DNA of 22,572 bases from ATZT02 sp964639395 (GTDB lineage: Bacteria; Actinomycetota; Actinomycetes; S36-B12; UBA5976), in contig CAZXCT010000014.1 of the NCBI GenBank assembly GCA_964639395.1, positions 1-22,572 on the forward strand. The letters are read 5' to 3'. This document shows positions 7,181 to 15,008 of the stretch, one piece after another. The position numbers were made by a program, and so were the translations under genes. The notes beneath the pieces were generated by a model. That model was not told where the DNA came from. It did not search any database and was given only the letters and a program-made list of their open reading frames with translations. Within the stretch, counting starts at the first letter, position 1. Every line of letters starts with the position of its first letter.

Positions 7181-8935
7181 TCAATCTGATATTTCAACCA
7201 GGTTCGCGCCACTAGCGACTACCTCGCCCGCCGAAACCATAATTCGAGAAATTGCCCCTGACTTATGAGCCAGGATCGGTTGCTCCATCTTCATCGCCTC
7301 CAGCACTAAAACAACATCCCCGGTCTTTACTGGCTGGCCCACCGTAACCTCAATTTTCACAACTGTTCCTTGCATCGGACTTGAAATTGAATTTGAATCA
7401 ATCACTTGTGCACTAAATTTATGAGGTTTACTTCTTGGAGCCGGCTTAGCTTTTGGTCTGACTATAGATAATTCTTCTGGAAGATTAACTTCAAAGCGCT
7501 TGTTATTTACCTCTACCACAACGGTACTTCGGTTTGTTGGATTTTGCTGAGGATTAAATTCATCATAAGGCGCAATTTGATTATTAAATTCAGTCTCTAT
7601 CCATGAAGTATAAACTTTGAATTTTTCGTTTGGATCTTTTGGCGCAAATGCTTCATCTTCTAAAACTACTTTGTGAAAAGGGACAACTGTGGCAATTCCT
7701 TCAACTTCAAATTCAGCTAATGCGCGTTTAGCTCTACTAATTGCTTCTTGACGAGTTGACCCGGTAACAATTAACTTTGCTAAAAGTGAATCAAAATTCT
7801 GACCAATTTCATCATTTTCTCTAAAGCCGGTGTCGACTCTTACCCCTGGGCCCGCCGGAAGTTTGAAGACATTTAGTTGACCAGGCGTAGGTAAAAAGTT
7901 CTTACCAGGGTCTTCACCGTTTATCCGAAACTCAATACTGTGGCCACGAACTATCGGGTCAGAAAAATCTATTGCTTCACCTTGCGCAATTTTTATTTGC
8001 CACTTCACTAAGTCAATACCGGTAACCTCTTCACTAACCGGATGCTCAACTTGCAGGCGAGTATTTACTTCAAGAAACGAAATCATGCCATCTTGCGCTA
8101 TTAAAAATTCGCAAGTAGCCGCACCTTGATACTTAGCTTTTTTTAATATCGCCTTTGATGACTCATAAAGCTGGTCAACTTGAGCTTGTGAAAGAAATGG
8201 CGCGGGGGCTTCTTCCACTAATTTTTGGTGTCTACGCTGAAGTGAACAATCGCGGGTAGAGATGACAACAACATTTCCGTGGACGTCAGCTAAACATTGA
8301 GTCTCAACATGGCGCGGCTTATCTAAATAGCGCTCGACAAAGCATTCACCATTTCCGAATGCTGCTTCGGCTTCACGAACAGCTGATTCAAAACTTGAAA
8401 CTATCTCTGAAATTGATTTCGCGACCTTTAGTCCACGCCCACCGCCACCAAAGGCTGCCTTAATTGCAATAGGGGTTCCAAACTCTTGCGCGAACTGCAA
8501 AACTTCATTCGCATCTTTTACCGGATCTGCCGTGCCGGGGGCTAATGGTGCGCCTACTGCCGCGGCAATGTGTCTCGCTTGAACTTTGTCACCTAATGCT
8601 CTAATCGACTCAGGTGAGGGGCCAATCCAAATTAAGCCAGCAGAAATAACCTGTTCGGCAAAATCTGCATTTTCAGAAAGAAAACCATAACCAGGATGTA
8701 TCGCATCCACCTGCATTTGTTTTGCCGCGTTAATTATTTTCACCATGTCTAAATATGAATCTTTTGCAGTAATTCCACCTAAGGCAAATGATTCATCAGC
8801 TAGCGTCACATGTAGCAGGTTGCGATCGGTTTCTGAATACACCGAAATAGCAGATATTCCTAGATCGTGGCACGCTCTGATTATTCGAACCGCAATTTCG
8901 CCACGATTTGCGATTAAGACGCGATTAATTTTCAT
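7181..8935 (-). CDS. accA: Acyl-CoA carboxylase alpha subunit: biotin carboxylase plus BCCP
   Basis: This subunit carboxylates its own biotin using ATP and bicarbonate and passes CO2 to the AccD carboxyltransferase, making malonyl- or methylmalonyl-CoA. From the ATG at 8935 it has 584 residues. The biotin-carboxylase N-domain begins VLIANRGEIAVRII; the ATP-grasp domain carries GGGGRG at about 163-168, RDCSLQRRHQK near 228 and EVNTRLQVEHP near 289; a biotin-carboxylase C-domain follows. A basic, proline-containing linker leads to the BCCP domain, where EAMKMEQ places the biotinyl lysine at 549. Two in-frame upstream ATGs (8962 and 8950) exist. I prefer 8935 because family members start just before the VLIANRGE strand and because a TATGAT box covers the 8950 ATG. 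birA, whose product should biotinylate it, lies about 5 kb away. Confidence 0.95.
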   Translation of the reverse strand: MKINRVLIANRGEIAVRIIRACHDLGISAISVYSETDRNLLHVTLADESFALGGITAKDSYLDMVKIINAAKQMQVDAIHPGYGFLSENADFAEQVISAGLIWIGPSPESIRALGDKVQARHIAAAVGAPLAPGTADPVKDANEVLQFAQEFGTPIAIKAAFGGGGRGLKVAKSISEIVSSFESAVREAEAAFGNGECFVERYLDKPRHVETQCLADVHGNVVVISTRDCSLQRRHQKLVEEAPAPFLSQAQVDQLYESSKAILKKAKYQGAATCEFLIAQDGMISFLEVNTRLQVEHPVSEEVTGIDLVKWQIKIAQGEAIDFSDPIVRGHSIEFRINGEDPGKNFLPTPGQLNVFKLPAGPGVRVDTGFRENDEIGQNFDSLLAKLIVTGSTRQEAISRAKRALAEFEVEGIATVVPFHKVVLEDEAFAPKDPNEKFKVYTSWIETEFNNQIAPYDEFNPQQNPTNRSTVVVEVNNKRFEVNLPEELSIVRPKAKPAPRSKPHKFSAQVIDSNSISSPMQGTVVKIEVTVGQPVKTGDVVLVLEAMKMEQPILAHKSGAISRIMVSAGEVVASGANLVEISD

Positions 8936-8945
8936 TTCATCCGAA

Positions 8946-8951
8946 ATCATA
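8946..8951 (-). promoter_or_regulatory. Candidate -10 box (TATGAT) upstream of accA
   Basis: On the minus strand TATGAT matches the sigma-70 -10 consensus at five of six positions and ends 10 bp before the accA ATG at 8935, giving a leader of only about 3-4 nt. If used, it separates accA from the transporter gene upstream and rules out the 8962 and 8950 start codons on that transcript. No good -35 is seen at 16-18 bp. Confidence 0.35.
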
Positions 8952-8990
8952 GAGCCAGGCATACTCGAACCTGCTCAAGTCAGGCCGAAA

Positions 8991-9962
8991 CTAGAGCAGA
9001 CTAGGAATCTTTTGTTCTTCTGCCAGATTTGCCCGGCGGAACCAAAAAGTTACGGCGGTAGACACTAAAACGATGAATAGTGAATAAAGCGCGGGCACTA
9101 TCAAAACCAATCCGATTCTAGGATCGCCACTGAAATTAAGTAGCACGATGGCAATAGCCAGCGGTCCGTTTTGAATTCCAGTTTCTAACGCGATGGTGCG
9201 CGCATTCATCGGATGAAGTTTAAATCCGCGGGTGAGTAGGTAGGCGATAGTTATTCCAAATAAACCCAGCCCAATAGCTACTAAATAAGTTTGCCACGGC
9301 GTTGAAGCTAAAAGGTTCCAGTTTCTTGGTACCCAGGTAGATAGCAAAAATAAGATAAAGAAAACTCCAAAAAATCCGCCAAGTAATTCAAGTACCGCAC
9401 CAATATTGGCACTAAATTTTCTTAATAGCATTCCGAGTACAACCGGAATCAACAAAATAACTAGCGTCACAATTATGTTTCTTGGCGGAATTTGCTGCGC
9501 TGCTGCACCCTCTGGCAAAATTAAGCCTAAGTAAAAAAATAGTGCAAGCGGTGTCATTAAAATTGCCCACAAAGTTGAGTTAGTAGTCATGATTACACTC
9601 AGCGCTAAGTTGCCTTTAGAAAAGTAGGTGAAGATATTTGAAGTTGTTCCGGCAGGAACGCTTCCCATGATCATGGCACCAATTGCTACTGGTATCGCGT
9701 ACTCACGAGGTAGTTGAAACAAAAAGGTAATAATAAGTAAATAAGCCAATATGGGCATGATTCCGAATTGAGTAACCCATCCGATAATTAATCCCCATGG
9801 TCTACGCAGCGCTTGGCGAAAATCACGTGGCGTCAAGCCGGCACCTAAGCCAAACATAATCACAAAAACCATTACCACCAAAAGAACTTCTTCAAATGGG
9901 GTAACTACATCTTGCTCAGAAACTTGCGCTTGAGCTTGCAGCAACATTGAGGATATTTTCAT
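8991..9962 (-). CDS. Bile acid:Na+ symporter (BASS) family transporter
   Basis: This 323-residue polytopic membrane protein has about nine or ten hydrophobic segments from residue 24 onward. Family features are FGLGAGLTPRDF near 37-48, a P-x-W-G-L-I-I-G-W-V-x-Q-F segment at 55-66, PAGTTSNIFTYFSKGNLALS at 103-122 and the ion-site motif ETGIQNG with Glu260 and Gln264. BASS proteins couple Na+ to import of organic anions; bacterial substrates include keto acids, pantoate and other carboxylates, so the bile-acid name says nothing about substrate here. The ATG shares one base with the stop of the upstream acyl-CoA synthetase gene (TAATG), suggesting coupled synthesis. This hints, without proof, that the transported anion is a substrate of that ligase. 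accA follows downstream. Confidence 0.88.
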   Translation of the reverse strand: MKISSMLLQAQAQVSEQDVVTPFEEVLLVVMVFVIMFGLGAGLTPRDFRQALRRPWGLIIGWVTQFGIMPILAYLLIITFLFQLPREYAIPVAIGAMIMGSVPAGTTSNIFTYFSKGNLALSVIMTTNSTLWAILMTPLALFFYLGLILPEGAAAQQIPPRNIIVTLVILLIPVVLGMLLRKFSANIGAVLELLGGFFGVFFILFLLSTWVPRNWNLLASTPWQTYLVAIGLGLFGITIAYLLTRGFKLHPMNARTIALETGIQNGPLAIAIVLLNFSGDPRIGLVLIVPALYSLFIVLVSTAVTFWFRRANLAEEQKIPSLL

Positions 9963-11692
9963 TAGGCGCCCTTCTGGTTGTTGTTAGCTAATTTATTAAT
10001 TGCCTCACTGCGAAGTTCGCGACGAAGAATCTTTCCGATTGGGCTCTTTGGTAGTTCATTAACGATCACAATCGATTTAGGAAGTTTATATCTAGCTAAA
10101 GATTTTTCGCAGTGCTCAATAACTTGAGCACTTGTTAGCGAGCCTGAGGCAGCCACGATGTACGCACAAACTCTTTCGCCTGTGTTCTCATCCGGCAATC
10201 CAATGACTCCAACTTCTTTCACAGTTGGGAGCTTGGCAATTTCTTCTTCAATTTCATTTGGATAAACGTTAAATCCGCTGACTAAGATCACGTCTTTTTT
10301 GCGATCTACAATTTTGAAATAACCGTCGTGATCCATTTGCGCTATATCCCCGGTATAAAGCCAGCCAGCTTTGATCGTGGCAGCGGATTCGGTTGGGTTG
10401 TTCCAATAACCAAGCATGATTTGCGGGCCACTAGCAATTAACTCACCAGATTCACCAATCGCTACTGGTTGGCCTGACTCATCAACAATTCTGATATCTG
10501 TTGAAGGAAGCGGAATACCAATTGCACCTGGTTTAGCATTTCCACCGAGTGGATTAAATGTTAAAACTGGAGATGATTCCGTCAATCCAAAACCTTCAAC
10601 CAAAGGTGAGTTAGTTACACGTTCCCAGTCGGTAGCAACAGATTGGTGCAACGCCATTCCACCGGCCACTGAGGCACTTAGATTTCTTGGCGGACCATCT
10701 AAGAACCAACGCTCTTTTAATAATGCGTTGTAAAGCGTGTTTACACCTGACACCCAAGTGATTTGATAATTTTCAAAAGCACGTTTCAAGTTACTTGGTG
10801 GTCTTGGATTAGGAATAACAATATTTCGTCCACCAACGTGATAAAAACCTAAGAGATTTACCGTGAATGCAAAAATATGATAAAGCGGAAGCGCAGTTAA
10901 TATTGTTTCTTTACCAAGACGAATGTATTTATCGACCATTTGCATCATTTGTAGAGTATTTGCAACTAAGTTTTTATGAGTCAACATTGCACCTTTAGAT
11001 ACCCCGGTAGTACCACCGGTATATTGCAAAGCGGCAACGGTTTCGCCATTCACTTGATTTACGTAGTCCAGTACTTGATTGCGCTTGGCGTGCGCCTTAC
11101 CTTCAGACAAAGCTTGGTTAAATCGAGTATGGGCAATTGTAATTTTAGGTAAAGCTCGGTTCCAGACCTTCTGTACCATTCTTATTACCCCACCCACTAC
11201 CGGTGGAAAAAACTCTGAAATTTTTACTGTAATGACATTTTCAATATTAGTTTTTTTAAGCACCTCGGGTAGTCGATCAGCAAACATGTCAATAATTACC
11301 AAGGCACTGGCTTGCGCATCTGAGAATTGATGAATCATTTCTTTTGCGGTATACAGCGGATTTGTATTAACTAAAACGCATCCCGCCTTCAATACGCCAA
11401 AAGCAACAATTGGGTAACTTAAGCAGTTAGGCATTTGAACTGCAACGCGCTCGCCGAATTTAAGGCCGATAACCTCACGCAGGTAAACGGCAAAATCATC
11501 AGAAAGCTCATCTACTTGTTTGTAGGTTAGAGAGCCATTCATTCCGTTTGGCATGCACTGGGTAAACGCAATAGTGGTTGCATAAGTCGAACTGGCGGCT
11601 CGAAGCAACGCCGGAAGGTGGGCAAACGCAATTGGAGCTAACTGGGAATTAACCCCATCAGGGTATTTAGTCAACCAAGGCTGCTGTGTCAT
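9962..11692 (-). CDS. fadD: Long-chain fatty acid:CoA ligase (AMP-forming)
   Basis: This enzyme activates a carboxylic acid to its acyl-CoA through an acyl-adenylate. The product is about 576 residues, usual for bacterial FadD. Visible are the P-loop TGGTTGVSKG at about 225-234, the adenylate-binding GFGLTESSP, GYWNNPTES followed by GWLYTGDIAQMDHDGYF, the hinge region IVDRKKDVI, and the C-terminal catalytic lysine in KSPIGKILRREL (about Lys554). Two starts are possible: GTG at 11698 and ATG at 11692. GAAAGAG sits 5 bp before the ATG but touches the GTG, so I chose the ATG. It follows maf by about 60 bp, which could hold a promoter, and overlaps the BASS transporter gene by one base. Chain-length preference cannot be read from the sequence. 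Confidence 0.93.
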   Translation of the reverse strand: MTQQPWLTKYPDGVNSQLAPIAFAHLPALLRAASSTYATTIAFTQCMPNGMNGSLTYKQVDELSDDFAVYLREVIGLKFGERVAVQMPNCLSYPIVAFGVLKAGCVLVNTNPLYTAKEMIHQFSDAQASALVIIDMFADRLPEVLKKTNIENVITVKISEFFPPVVGGVIRMVQKVWNRALPKITIAHTRFNQALSEGKAHAKRNQVLDYVNQVNGETVAALQYTGGTTGVSKGAMLTHKNLVANTLQMMQMVDKYIRLGKETILTALPLYHIFAFTVNLLGFYHVGGRNIVIPNPRPPSNLKRAFENYQITWVSGVNTLYNALLKERWFLDGPPRNLSASVAGGMALHQSVATDWERVTNSPLVEGFGLTESSPVLTFNPLGGNAKPGAIGIPLPSTDIRIVDESGQPVAIGESGELIASGPQIMLGYWNNPTESAATIKAGWLYTGDIAQMDHDGYFKIVDRKKDVILVSGFNVYPNEIEEEIAKLPTVKEVGVIGLPDENTGERVCAYIVAASGSLTSAQVIEHCEKSLARYKLPKSIVIVNELPKSPIGKILRRELRSEAINKLANNNQKGA

Positions 11693-11759
11693 ATTCACTC
11701 TTTCACCAAGAAGTTTTGAGTCATCCTAGCCAGATTTCAACGGCCAAACTAGATTAAAA

Positions 11760-12386
11760 CTAACTAATTTGATTCCAAGTAGCGCTCCAGTTGAGCCCAA
11801 GCGCGTGGGTGAGGGTTTTGACAGTATTTATAGATAGACCAATCACGTTGTTGCTATCACCTTGCACAGATTTAACATATGCAGCGCCATAGCCATTTAG
11901 TGTGAAAGATCCTGCTACCGCTAAAGGTTCTTCTGTAGCTAGGTAATCGTCTATTTCGCCATCAGTGATTTGATCTATGTGGACCACAGTTGAGACAACT
12001 TCTACCAAAAATCGCCTACTGGCCAGATTCATCACGAAGTGTCCAGTATGGAGGGTTCCAGAATTTGCACTCATCTCGCTAATTCTTTTTTTGGCATCTG
12101 TTCTGTCTTTAGGTTTACCAACTAATTCACCTTTAAATTCCCACATAGAATCCGCGGCAATTAATAGCCCCTTTAAAGGAAGTTCGTTCGTTGCAATAAC
12201 TGCCTGCGCTTTTGCCTCGGCTAATGCGGCCACGATTTGCTGAGGTGTTTTATCTTTTAAAGAATTAAATAGTGCGCTCTCATCTAGGTTTGCTGACATC
12301 ACTATTGGGGTTACCCCGGCTTGAATCAAAAGATTTTTTCGCGCTGGTGAGGCAGATGCCAGCACGACCGGCAAGGATTCCTTCAT
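11760..12386 (-). CDS. maf: Maf-family nucleoside triphosphate pyrophosphatase
   Basis: Maf proteins hydrolyse non-canonical or excess nucleotides (dTTP/UTP or modified bases) to monophosphates. The N-terminal motif ASASPARKNLLIQAG matches the family S-x-S-x-x-R loop. AADSMWEFKGELVGKP carries the expected Asp-containing segment, and a late EPLAVAGSFTLNGYGAAYV plus GDSNNVIGLSI complete the fold, giving 208 residues. I set the start at the ATG at 12386: it overlaps the accE stop as ATGA and begins six residues before the first conserved strand. An in-frame ATG at 12404 is possible, but its only purine run (CAGGG) touches the codon. It is the third gene of accD-accE-maf, an order also found in mycobacteria (accD5-accE5-maf). 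Confidence 0.93.
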   Translation of the reverse strand: MKESLPVVLASASPARKNLLIQAGVTPIVMSANLDESALFNSLKDKTPQQIVAALAEAKAQAVIATNELPLKGLLIAADSMWEFKGELVGKPKDRTDAKKRISEMSANSGTLHTGHFVMNLASRRFLVEVVSTVVHIDQITDGEIDDYLATEEPLAVAGSFTLNGYGAAYVKSVQGDSNNVIGLSINTVKTLTHALGLNWSATWNQIS

Positions 12387-12592
12387 TTTGCTTGTGATTG
12401 CCATCCCTGATAGCGAACGCTAGTGGAAAATCTAAAATTATTTCTTGGATCAGCCCAACGTGATCCAACCCGGACTAGCTCTTGATGGGCAAAAGTTCTA
12501 TTAACGATTTCAGCCAGCGCATGAGAAATCGCCAAAATTTCATCATCACTCGGGTTTCCTTTGGTGAGTGAGAATTCGATTTCTTTTTTCAC
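12383..12592 (-). CDS. accE: Acyl-CoA carboxylase epsilon subunit
   Basis: This 69-residue protein has the actinobacterial AccE pattern: a beta strand leading into KGNPSDDEILAI (11-22), a short helix, then the C-terminal motif SRWADPRN (44-51) and a basic Trp-containing tail (Trp64). AccE stabilizes the AccA-AccD holoenzyme and influences activity or substrate preference. The start is a GTG that overlaps the accD stop in GTGA, and the stop overlaps the maf start in ATGA, so the three genes form a tightly coupled chain. Position directly after accD strongly supports the call. At this length it is easily missed by gene finders. Confidence 0.88.
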   Translation of the reverse strand: MKKEIEFSLTKGNPSDDEILAISHALAEIVNRTFAHQELVRVGSRWADPRNNFRFSTSVRYQGWQSQAK

Positions 12593-14169
12593 AGTGGGAT
12601 ATTTCCGTGTTTTTTAGCAGGAATTGATTCTCGTTTTGTTCTGAGCATTCGCAATGATTTAACGATACGTGCGCGAGTTTCACTTGGCGCGATTACTGAG
12701 TCAATCCAGCCGCGCTCTGCTGCTACATAAGGATTGTCAAAAGCAGTCTCGTATTCCATGATTTTTTCTTCACGGGCCATTTGCGGGTTAGCAGCGGATT
12801 TAAGGTCTTTTCTATAAAGAATATTTACTGCACCTTGCGCACCCATTACGGCAACTTGGGCAGTAGGCCATGCAAGATTTACATCTGCCCCAAGATGCTT
12901 TGATCCCATAACAATGTAGGCGCCACCATATGCTTTTCGAGTAATTACAGTAATCAATGGAACTGTCGCCTCAGCGTAGGCATAAATTAATTTTGCTCCA
13001 CGACGAATTATTCCACCGTATTCTTGATTAACTCCTGGTAAAAATCCAGGTACGTCAACAAAGGTAAGTATTGGAATGTTAAATGCATCGCAGGTTCTTA
13101 CAAAACGAGCAGCCTTTTCTGAGGCTTCTATATCTAGTGTTCCAGCAAGTTGCATTGGCTGATTGGCGACGATTCCAACACTATGACCTTCAACTCTGCC
13201 AAAACCAATCATGATATTTGGAGCCCAATTTGCATGAACTTCAAAAAATTCATCATCATCCAAAATATGTTCAACCAAGGTATGCATGTCATAGGGCTGG
13301 TTGGGTGAATCAGGAACTAGCGAATCCATCTCAAGATCATGTTGAGTTATTTCTAATGCTGCTTCTGACGGAAACGATGGTGCTGGCTCAGCATTATTTG
13401 AAGGTAGATAACTAAGTAAAATTCTTACGTACTCAAAGGCATCTGCTTCATCGTGTGCAAGGTATGAAGCCACTCCAGATTTAGAAGAATGAACACTTGC
13501 ACCACCTAGTTCTTCAAAGCTGACTTCTTCACCGGTGATTGCTTTAATTACATCCGGACCTGTAATGAACATATGTGCAGTTTTATCGGCCATCACTACA
13601 AAGTCTGTTAATGCTGGTGAATAGACGGCACCACCAGCGCAAGGTCCAACAATTACAGAGATTTGCGGGATTAATCCAGAAGCGTGAGTATTTCTTCGAA
13701 AGATTTCGCCATACATTGCAAGTGAAGCAACGCCTTCTTGAATTCGAGCTCCACCTGAGTCATTGATTCCAATTACCGGAACACCCGTCTTCATTGCTAG
13801 ATCCATTATTTTCACAATTTTTTGCCCCATGGCTTCGCCAAGACTTCCACCCATGACTGTGAAGTCTTGCGAAAAGATGCAAACTGGCCGCCCATCCACA
13901 GTTGCAAATCCAGTAATAACCCCATCGCCGGCAATTCTGGTTTTATCCATTTGAAAGTTATTTTTTTGGTGTTTCACAAATTCATCTATTTCATTGAATG
14001 AACCTGGGTCCACTAATTTATAAATTCGCTCTCGCGCAGAAAGCTTGCCTTTAGCGTGCTGCTTTTCTTGTGCTTGATGTTCGCCGACTCCATTAGCTTC
14101 CGTTTGCCAGGCGCGAAGTTGCGCCAATTTGGCTTCGGTGCTGTTTTGGGGCGGGTACGGCTTACTCAC
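12589..14169 (-). CDS. accD: Acyl-CoA carboxylase beta subunit (carboxyltransferase)
   Basis: This subunit moves the carboxyl group from carboxybiotin to acetyl- or propionyl-CoA. The 526-residue product is the usual length for the AccD/PccB family. Oxyanion-hole motifs are GGARIQEGV (139-147) and GPCAGGAVYSP (175-185) in the N-half and RKAYGGAYIVM (411-421) in the C-half, followed by NLAWPTAQVAVMGAQGAVNI (431-450). At the position that sets acyl specificity in Streptomyces carboxylases, where PccB has Asp422, this protein has Ile419, the AccB-like state associated with accepting acetyl-CoA. The start is GTG, with AGAAAGG 6-7 bp upstream. It overlaps accE by 4 bp and is divergent from birA across 38 bp. 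Confidence 0.95.
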   Translation of the reverse strand: MSKPYPPQNSTEAKLAQLRAWQTEANGVGEHQAQEKQHAKGKLSARERIYKLVDPGSFNEIDEFVKHQKNNFQMDKTRIAGDGVITGFATVDGRPVCIFSQDFTVMGGSLGEAMGQKIVKIMDLAMKTGVPVIGINDSGGARIQEGVASLAMYGEIFRRNTHASGLIPQISVIVGPCAGGAVYSPALTDFVVMADKTAHMFITGPDVIKAITGEEVSFEELGGASVHSSKSGVASYLAHDEADAFEYVRILLSYLPSNNAEPAPSFPSEAALEITQHDLEMDSLVPDSPNQPYDMHTLVEHILDDDEFFEVHANWAPNIMIGFGRVEGHSVGIVANQPMQLAGTLDIEASEKAARFVRTCDAFNIPILTFVDVPGFLPGVNQEYGGIIRRGAKLIYAYAEATVPLITVITRKAYGGAYIVMGSKHLGADVNLAWPTAQVAVMGAQGAVNILYRKDLKSAANPQMAREEKIMEYETAFDNPYVAAERGWIDSVIAPSETRARIVKSLRMLRTKRESIPAKKHGNIPL

Positions 14170-14194
14170 ATCAAACCTTTCTATTACTTTGTCG

Positions 14195-14201
14195 TACGGT
14201 A
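14195..14201. promoter_or_regulatory. Overlapping divergent -10 boxes for birA (+) and accD (-)
   Basis: The heptamer TACGGTA gives TACGGT on the plus strand (14195-14200) and TACCGT on the minus strand (14201-14196); both fit TANNNT. The plus box ends 7 bp before the birA ATG, so birA may be leaderless. The minus box would start transcription near 14189, leaving a leader of about 20 nt with AGAAAGG before the accD GTG. The whole divergent gap is only 38 bp, so the two promoters must overlap in any case. Confidence 0.35.
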
Positions 14202-14207
14202 ACAGTC

Positions 14208-15008
14208 ATGAACTCGCCTTCTGAGGAAAGATCACCACTAGACCAAAAACTAATCGCGGAACTAGTAAAAAAGGCCTCGCTTGAGGTTAGCGAAATTTTG
14301 GTTGCCGACCAAGTCGACTCAACCAATCAATGGGCAATTGAGCTGATTAATTCTGGAAAATCCAATTTTGCGCTGGCTAGCGACTATCAATCACACGGAC
14401 GGGGCCGACTAAGTCGGGTTTGGCAGGCTCCGCCACGAAGTTCAATCTTGCTTTCAATTTGTCTAAATTTAAATGGCGTAACAAATTTAGGTTGGTTAAA
14501 TCTTTGGGCGGCATTGGTAGTAAAAAGAATCTTGAGCGAGAGTGTGGCATTTGAAGTTAAAGTCAAATGGCCTAACGATCTGGTGATTGAACATGAAGCG
14601 GATTATCTCAAGTTTGGTGGGATTCTCTCTCAAATACATAAAGATAAAGTAATCTTTGGCGTAGGGATAAATTACTCGCAAGAAAAATCAGAGTTACCAG
14701 TGCCAACCGCAACTAGCCTAAAACTTATCTCAGAGATCCACCATGGCAGAGAAGTTCTGATAGCAGAAATAATTGCCGCATTTTTTAGCTCATGGCAATC
14801 TGAGGCTGCAAGTAGTCAGTTTCCGACCCAGGCTACTAAGCGAGAGTATCGCCACTGCAGTTTTAGTTTAGGTAGATTGGTTAAAGTTGAGCTTTCTAAA
14901 GAGGAAGTTATTGTGGGTGAAGCAATTGAAGTTGCAGAAAGTGGAGCCTTGCTAGTCAAAACACAATCGGGTGAAATTAAAACTATAACTGCTGGAGATG
15001 TGAGTTAA
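14208..15008 (+). CDS. birA: Biotin--[acyl-CoA carboxylase] ligase, no repressor domain
   Basis: This enzyme makes biotinyl-AMP and attaches biotin to the BCCP lysine of AccA. The 266-residue product has DSTN at 37-40, the ATP/biotin loop GRGRLSRVW at 64-72 (Ser where many homologues have the second Gly), KWPND at 120-124, KFGGIL at 135-140 with the likely catalytic Lys135, and GVGINY at 151-156. A C-terminal SH3-like domain ends in GEIKTITAGDVS. There is no N-terminal helix-turn-helix, so it is a group I ligase and not a transcriptional repressor. The ATG has no ribosome-binding site but has a TACGGT box 7 bp upstream. It is divergent from accD and abuts purK, the arrangement seen in mycobacteria. 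Confidence 0.94.
   Translation: MNSPSEERSPLDQKLIAELVKKASLEVSEILVADQVDSTNQWAIELINSGKSNFALASDYQSHGRGRLSRVWQAPPRSSILLSICLNLNGVTNLGWLNLWAALVVKRILSESVAFEVKVKWPNDLVIEHEADYLKFGGILSQIHKDKVIFGVGINYSQEKSELPVPTATSLKLISEIHHGREVLIAEIIAAFFSSWQSEAASSQFPTQATKREYRHCSFSLGRLVKVELSKEEVIVGEAIEVAESGALLVKTQSGEIKTITAGDVS
14405..14417. repeat. 13-bp odd palindrome in birA
   Basis: CCGACT and AGTCGG are perfect inverted arms around a single A. The element lies in the codons for the GRGRLSR loop. The same hexamer pair recurs, in reversed order, in a longer palindrome about 660 bp downstream in purK. Confidence 0.5.
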
